From: Bradyrhizobium algeriense
GTDB taxonomy: Bacteria > Pseudomonadota > Alphaproteobacteria > Rhizobiales > Xanthobacteraceae
Direction: 5' to 3'
Length of the DNA stretch: 64,000 nucleotides
NCBI RefSeq assembly: GCF_003062295.1
Contig: NZ_PYCN01000020.1
Location: 78,861 to 142,860, forward strand
Shown here piece after piece: positions 63,668 through 64,000 of this stretch. Every line of letters starts with the position of its first letter. The stretch's first letter is position 1. The notes under the pieces are model-generated. The model was not told the DNA's origin. It saw only the letters and a program-made list of their open reading frames with translations, and made no database searches. The translations under genes and the position numbers were made by a program.

Positions 63668-64000
63668 GCCGATGTGAGGGCCTTGCAGACCAGCTTAAAG
63701 CAAAAGGGCCCGGCCGGCATTCTCATCTGGCTACAGCAGTCATGCCGCAATTGTATAGGGCGGTACAGGCTTGCTGGAACGATGCTGCCGATACTCGATG
63801 TGCTCTATACGGTCGCTACCAAGGTTAAACCGGACATCGGCTGCTAGGTCCAATCTGGGTTGCAAATGACCCGAATGTATGGTCCGGCCGCGCGTTGCAA
63901 GAGGTTTCGTCAACCTGGCAGATGCGGTCTTGCATCAATGTATCCGGCCTCTGATTGGAGCGTGTGGTGCTCCGGGCCATCATGGATATCAGCGCGCACG
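63668..64000. other. 333-bp region at the window end without a supported gene
   Basis: I see no convincing open frame, RNA gene or repeat here. Any gene starting at the far right would extend beyond the window and cannot be judged. Confidence 0.5.

Overview
The window looks like chromosome from a high-GC alphaproteobacterium of the Bradyrhizobium/Nitrobacteraceae type. I infer this from protein style: a DUF3551 secreted peptide, a PutA without the N-terminal DNA-binding domain, redox-linked class III cyclases, many CoA-dependent catabolic genes, and several families of short palindromic repeats between genes. No sequence search was run. No rRNA, tRNA, CRISPR array, transposase or prophage gene is visible.

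Layout. 1-4638: a partial MarR regulator divergent from a hotdog thioesterase with matching palindromes between them, then a DUF3551 peptide, phosphoglucomutase and two small regulatory or unknown genes. 4697-11054: the most unusual stretch. It holds a stand-alone YcaO protein, a large SARP/BTAD-type regulator, an animal-type haem peroxidase and a small protein with a nitrile-hydratase-leader-like segment, plus an unknown gene facing YcaO. 11274-18252: exported M1 aminopeptidase, a dihydrodipicolinate-synthase-family gene broken by a 2-bp frameshift beside a 16-bp tandem repeat, and a divergent FtsH / DegS-like protease pair. 18399-24075: an orphan molybdenum hydroxylase large subunit and an enoyl-CoA hydratase plus two-acyl-CoA-dehydrogenase operon. 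24239-33252: a LemA-TPM-TPM operon, two GSTs, a cyclic-nucleotide-binding protein translationally coupled to a metallo-beta-lactamase-fold hydrolase, a repeat-bearing membrane protein, an exported CxxCH protein and a class III CoA-transferase. 33351-41919: PutA, a transglutaminase-like exported protein, a cold shock protein, a His-rich peptide, a membrane ferredoxin-adenylate cyclase fusion and a GT39-type glycosyltransferase. 41920-47800: repeat-rich, with a NYN-domain RNase and two tandem DUF1254/DUF1214 proteins. 47801-51838: a two-component system divergent from a MipA/OmpV porin-like protein, with paired 11-bp-spaced direct repeats between them. 51987-57554: YcjF/YcjX, haemolysin III, an SDR and unknown genes. 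57710-63667: a LysR-controlled cluster with an acyl-CoA dehydrogenase, class III CoA-transferase, hotdog hydratase and benzoylformate-decarboxylase-like enzyme.

How genes work together. The clearest functional units are the protease pair (membrane protein quality control), the catabolic operons (activation with CoA, oxidation, hydration), the two-component system with its presumed porin target, and the YcaO/SARP/peroxidase island. That island has the parts of a peptide- or protein-modification system but lacks the usual cyclodehydratase partner and transporter, and is the best candidate for something undescribed.
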